A stretch of 64,000 nt of DNA from Pseudisothecium myosuroides (lineage: Eukaryota > Streptophyta > Bryopsida > Hypnales > Lembophyllaceae), in NCBI GenBank assembly GCA_951799445.1, contig OX637292.1, positions 14,697,296-14,761,295 of the forward strand. Reading direction: 5' to 3'. Positions 59,419 through 64,000 of this stretch are shown piece after piece (position 1 is the first letter of the stretch; each line of letters begins with the position of its first letter). Both the position numbers and the translations under genes were made by a program. A model generated the notes under the pieces. The model made no database searches and was not told the origin of the DNA. It worked only from the letters and a program-made list of their open reading frames with translations.

Positions 59419-61115
59419 ACCAGTGTGCCATGTGCCGTTGCCACAGCCAAAATAAAAAATAAAAAATAATTTATTTTTTTTAAATTTTAAATTCATAATT
59501 TTTTTGAAATTCAATAACTTTCACACCGTAGGTCTAAATGCCACAAAACAAAGCCCGTGCACCCCTCCTTGTTGAAGACTTTTCAACAATACCAAGCACG
59601 CCATCGGGGATGCACGGTGGATCTCAACGTAATAAACAAAACAAATAAAACAAACAAACAGCCAAACAGTATGGACTAGTATGCTTTGTGCCGTTGCCAC
59701 AGTCAAAACAAAAATAAAAGTAATTTCTTAATTTTTTTATTCAAAAAAACTTTGAAATTCAATAACTTTCACACCGTGGGTCTAAACGCCACGAAACAAA
59801 GCCCGCGCATGCCTTCTTGCCATGGGCTTTCTAACGATACCAAGCAGGTGATCGAAGGACTCATAGTCCAAGAAATCTCAACGTGACAAAACAAACAAAA
59901 TAAACAAACAAACAAAATTAATCCCTAAAGGACCGAGGGGGGTATTCAGGGAGACATTGTCAAAAACTGTGGTTTTTTGGTACGTTATTCAAAACTGAAA
60001 ATTGAAACTTTTTTTTGAAACTTCAACCGTACAAAACTAAAGTAAAGTATTTTACCAAATTGTGGAAAAAATTTCAGCCCATTTGACCGCGCGGATTGAA
60101 AGATTATAACATTTGAAGTTAGAAGAAAATATTTTTTTTGAAACCGCCCCAACATAGCTAATAAAGTTTGACTACTCTTAGAATGTGATTTGAGTATTAA
60201 AATTTGTTTTTTTCTAGACAATTGTATGCCATATTTTATTAGTTACATACATGCCAAATTTCAAAAGTTGATGAGCTTTTTTGCAAAAGATTCTCAAAAG
60301 ATTCTCAAATTGCCTGAGTTGCCAAAAAATTCAAGGCAGCATAACTTTTGATCCAGGGACCCGATTGAAAAAAAAATTAGATTTTCACAAAGGAGGCACA
60401 TACTTGTACATTGTGTCCAAATTTCATGAACATCTGACCAAAAATGACTTCATAGGAACCTACCCGAGATTTCTTGCGTACGTTGAACGGACACTTGGTC
60501 CTTTAGGGGTTAAGGTATGGACTAGTGTACCATGTGTTGTTGCTACAACCAAAACAAAAGTAAAATTAATTTTCTATATATTTTTTTAATTCATAAAAAC
60601 TTTGAAAACTCATATCTTTCACACCTTAGGTTCTAATGCCACAAAACAAAGCCCGTTCACCCCTCCTCACCAAGGGCTCTCCAACGGTACTAAGCACACA
60701 ACCGGGGGACTCATGGTCCAAGAGCTCTCAATGTAACAAACAAATAAAACAAAACAAACAAACAACTTTATTTAAGGTAATGGATCGATCAAGGGTGGTT
60801 GCAAAGATGTTTGGTTTCTTAAACCCTAAACCCATGTTCAGGTTCTATCATGCGGATTCTTAAATCTTAATACTATGTAATTGCACTAGCTAGTTTGATC
60901 AGATTTCCTAGTGTACCTTGTGCCATTGGGATGTCAAAAGTGATGACTAAATCTTCCTTAATCTCCTTAAATAAAAGTAAAAGTAATTTTCTAATTTTTA
61001 AATTCATAAAACTTCAAAATTCCATAACTTTCCCACCATTGGTCTAAACGCTATAAAACAAAGCCCATGCACCCCTCCTTGCAAAGAGCTTTCCAATGGT
61101 ACCAAGAACGTAACC
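59419..61115. repeat. Four-unit tandem array, ~250-bp period, interrupted by a MITE
   Basis: Units start near 59419, 59676, 60520 and 60909. Each has a TGTGCCxTTGCCACAGxCAAAA-type opening, an A/T-rich middle, CATAACTTTCACACCxTxGGT, AAACAAAGCCCxTGCACCCC, a CCAATGGTACCAAG-type block, and (in units 1-3) an AAACAAAxAAAACAAAC tail. Units 2 and 3 are separated by the TTAA element at 59928-60513. Unit 4 is the most diverged. Confidence 0.85.
59928..60513. mobile_element. TTAA-flanked piggyBac-like MITE, copy H, nested in a tandem array
   Basis: TTAA lies at 59928-59931 and 60510-60513, with ends TCCCTAAAGGACCGAGGG and CTTGGTCCTTTAGGGG. It is 586 bp. The interior keeps weakened family features (GGTACGTTATTCAAAACTG, TTTGACCGCGCGGATTG, GCATAACTTTTGATCCAGGG). 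It sits precisely between two units of the surrounding array. Confidence 0.85.
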
Positions 61116-61219
61116 GGAGTACATTAATGATCATGATAGTAGGTTAATAAAAATGTATCACAATTCATTTTCTAAACTAAAATTGAAGAATTATAAAGGT
61201 GATTGCAAGAAAGACCTGT

Positions 61220-61513
61220 CATTAGAAAAAATTTCAGCCCACAAGAAGGCCGCGAGTCTTGCACCCCTCCGGTGCATTTAGGGAAAAAAAGATTTTTTTT
61301 TTTTTTTTTGAAAAATAAAAAAATGACGTGGTACTATTGGTGCCACGTCAGCACTTTTGTGCCACGTCAACGCCACTTCAGATTTGGGAAAAAAATTAAA
61401 TTTATAATAATAATAATAATAATATATATTTTTTTTTTTTCTGTAATTGCACCTCGAGGGTCCCGAAAATCAAATACTAACAGCCTTCTTGAGGGCTGAA
61501 ATTTTTTCTAATG
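61220..61513. mobile_element. MITE with TTTCAGCC terminal inverted repeats, copy 2
   Basis: Left end CATTAGAAAAAATTTCAGCC and inverted right end CATTAGAAAAAATTTCAGCC match perfectly over 20 bases. Subterminal GTGCATTTAGGG faces TAATTGCACC, and the interior has TGGTGCCACGTCA and a (TAA)n run. Same family and size as the element at 13990-14285 but with better-preserved ends, so probably younger. Confidence 0.88.
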
Positions 61514-64000
61514 ACTATTTTGTGTAACACCTTGCGTGCTAATTTGTTTTTGGCCATAACTTTTGTATTCTAGCTCCAAATGACTCAAAATTCACAAACA
61601 AGGTACTCATGACTATTCTACACCTTGTCTACTATTTTTAAATTTTTTAAAAATGTTTTACTATCCAAAATTAGCCCCCAATTTTTATGTCACACCACGG
61701 TGTCACACTTGCCAATTTTGGGATTTTTTGAACAAAGTAGTACCCAAAAAAATGAGTTTGGAGCTGAAATTTGGAGGGAATGATCTTCTAGTATACTTTT
61801 AGCTATAGTTCAAAGGATTTTTTAAAATAGTTAATTATATGTCATGTAGAAGTCCACAAAAAGAGCCTCTTACTACTTTCTTTTAGAAACATATAACCAA
61901 TTATTTTGGTGGCTTTTTTGGTGAATGACCATCTCCATAAAGTTGTTACAAATGAACAATTTTTTTTTATTTAACTTTTTTCCTATTTTTTACCAATTAA
62001 AGCATCAAAGTATGTATTTTCTTGAGATTTGGCACTTTCCTAGTTCTCCTACTTAAAGAATTTTTATTTGATTTTTCCTCGGTGGTTACCTTTATTTTAT
62101 AGGTGTATAATGCACATTGGCTATATTTTTAAGAAAATTTAAAAATTGTTTTTCTAATTTTAAAATACTCTAGGGAAAAAAACATGAGTATTATAAAATA
62201 CAACAAAATCAACAGGTGTTTCTTGTTATCACCCATAAGGCTAAATACAGGTCGTATAGAGGGACCCCAAGGGCCTTTTAAGGGATAAACAAGCCTCCAT
62301 AGTGGTGTTTTTTGAATGAAATGTGCACAATAAATGCTCGACCTTACCAAAATATTCTCCTTGCACTGCAAAAATAGCAATTTTGCAATTGACATTTACT
62401 CTATTAAAAGTATTTTTTCTTCTATAAAGAGTTTATTGGATTAACAATGATGAAGATTCTTTTTATTTTTGGCCGCTAGGAGCCTTGTGGTTGGTTGGAA
62501 GATAAAATAGCAATTTTCACCATTGGAACAAACAAGAATTTGTTGCAATGAAACAATGTCCCTATATTTGGGTGAGATGAATTTTTTTTAGCATTATTGA
62601 CGATGCTATAAAGTAGTGGATCTTATTCTATTCCACGCCCTAATTCCGTTTTGTGCCCTAATTTTATTCATATCCCAATTTTGTTCCTACAATGACACCT
62701 TTAATTGTTCCTTCAAGGATTTTTTTCAATCTCAAATCCAAATGCATTGACAAATCGAATTCTTGATTCATGTTTAGGTACTCTATAAGGTTGATTGACA
62801 AGGTTGGTTATAGATACCAACTCAATTTATAAATTATTTATAAATAGAATGAAATTTTGAATTTGGGGGTATAAAAGTTTACCATTATTTACTTCCTATG
62901 TTGATCAAGGGTTTCAAATTTTTTATATGTATCCATATTTTTCATTTGATTAAAAAAATGTACATTGCATGTGCACAAGGGTGGAATTGTGATGATGGTG
63001 GTAATAATCTAGTCTACCTTACTTCATGTAGAAGGCACCTAAGAATAATTGAATCTTCAACATCATCAAAAGTTGACTATGGCTCAATCAAGGGATCAAT
63101 AAAGACTGTGTATTGTCTATCAATGTAAAAATTTCTATTAGACTCATGAAAAATTGACATTTTAAGGTATTTTTAATTTTGTACAAAATATAAATATAAA
63201 TATACTACTAGAAATAGGGGCCTCAATTAATTGGAGATCAACATGTGCATGTTAATTTGATAGTTTCAAAAAAATTATCTTAATTCGGCAAAGCAACAAA
63301 AGTTTGATTAACAAAGTTCTACGAGCTTTGCAATCCATTATTTTCTTGCTAATATGGCAATTGACATGTTTCATTCTATGATTTTGTATCAACTCAATAG
63401 AAGGGGGATGTAGACTTTTTGAAGTAAATGAAAAAGAATCATTTGAATGTTTGCATGTGAAGATAATGTAACAAAAGCTTATGTTCAAAAGCATATTCCA
63501 CATAAAAAACTCTAATTAAAAAATCCAGATCTATAATGTCACCTTATCTTAACTCATCTCTTAGCACCCACTTGATGTCACAATAAGGGTTTGAAGTCTT
63601 AAATTGAGGTTCTAGTGAAGTGTTGTAGATGCCACGGACATTCATCCTCCATCAACTTGGATAAGTAACTTCTCCTACCTTTATTGGATTTTGTAGAAGT
63701 CAAACATTCTTTCAATGATAGGTATATCTATCTAATATCACAAGATGCTCCTATAATATTTTGTGTGGCTTTTTAAAACCTTCAAGTGACTCTTCTAAAC
63801 TAGATATGCAGCTTCTCAAAGCCTCCCAGGAAATACTAGTACCCCATAGAAATTCTTAGATTTCTATATAGAAACTTAAAGATATAATAATAGTATATAT
63901 TAAAGATAAGATGGAAAAAACTTCAATCTTGCCAACAGAAGTCTTAGAATATTGTTGCTAAGCTTTGCATTAAATTATTAGAATACACCTTTGAGTTCTT
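61514..64000. other. AT-rich spacer to the window end
   Basis: No gene is supported: the frames at 62129-62395, 62898-63128 and 63252-63503 lack family resemblance and have AT-driven composition. No repeat with clear borders was found. Confidence 0.35.

Noticed and set aside
1..64000. tRNA, rRNA, CRISPR array or bacterial-type operon
   Set aside because: No tRNA-like TTCGA arm with paired stems, rRNA core motif, regularly spaced direct repeats with unique spacers, or compact gene clusters were seen by eye. A tRNAscan/Infernal run would settle small RNAs.

Overview
The window is nuclear DNA from a land plant or close streptophyte relative. It has intron-rich genes with GT-AG introns and plant gene families: ER-type allantoinase, a PTST starch-targeting protein with a C-terminal CBM48, and RTF2 with an N-terminal ubiquitin-like domain. 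Intergenic DNA is AT-rich and full of MITEs. The cation-chloride cotransporter is not of the Arabidopsis CCC1 type, which hints at a non-flowering plant (bryophyte, lycophyte or fern). That placement is inference and the species cannot be named from the sequence.

Layout. 1-8.4 kb: upstream DNA and a complete 15-exon allantoinase on the plus strand. 8.4-15.0 kb: AT-rich spacer with two orphan ORFs, one MITE, a perfect 24-bp hairpin and a ~640-bp foldback. 15.6-21.9 kb: a complete 15-exon cation-chloride cotransporter (minus). 22-47.5 kb: no convincing gene. This stretch is built largely of TTAA-flanked, piggyBac-like non-autonomous elements, other MITEs, low-complexity DNA, a MITE-spacer tandem array and a 165-bp tandem array. 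47.6-53.3 kb: a PTST-like gene (minus) with MITE copies in its introns. 56.4-58.1 kb: a complete two-exon RTF2 (minus). 58.5-61.5 kb: a cluster of abutting and nested MITEs inside a ~250-bp tandem repeat array. 61.5-64 kb: AT-rich DNA with no gene seen.

The four genes are ordinary housekeeping genes and do not form a pathway: ureide nitrogen recycling, K-Cl type transport, starch granule formation, and replication fork/splicing. No prokaryotic-style system, CRISPR array, rRNA or tRNA was seen. The most unusual content is (a) the large TTAA/CCCC-ended element family in a plant, including two near-identical copies and a MITE-spacer tandem array; (b) a ubiquitin-like RLRGG motif ending the UBL domain of RTF2; (c) Glu in the cotransporter at the position of the K+-coordinating Tyr of transmembrane helix 3. 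Exon coordinates were worked out by hand from reading frame, splice sites and family resemblance. One internal segment of the PTST-like gene remains unresolved.
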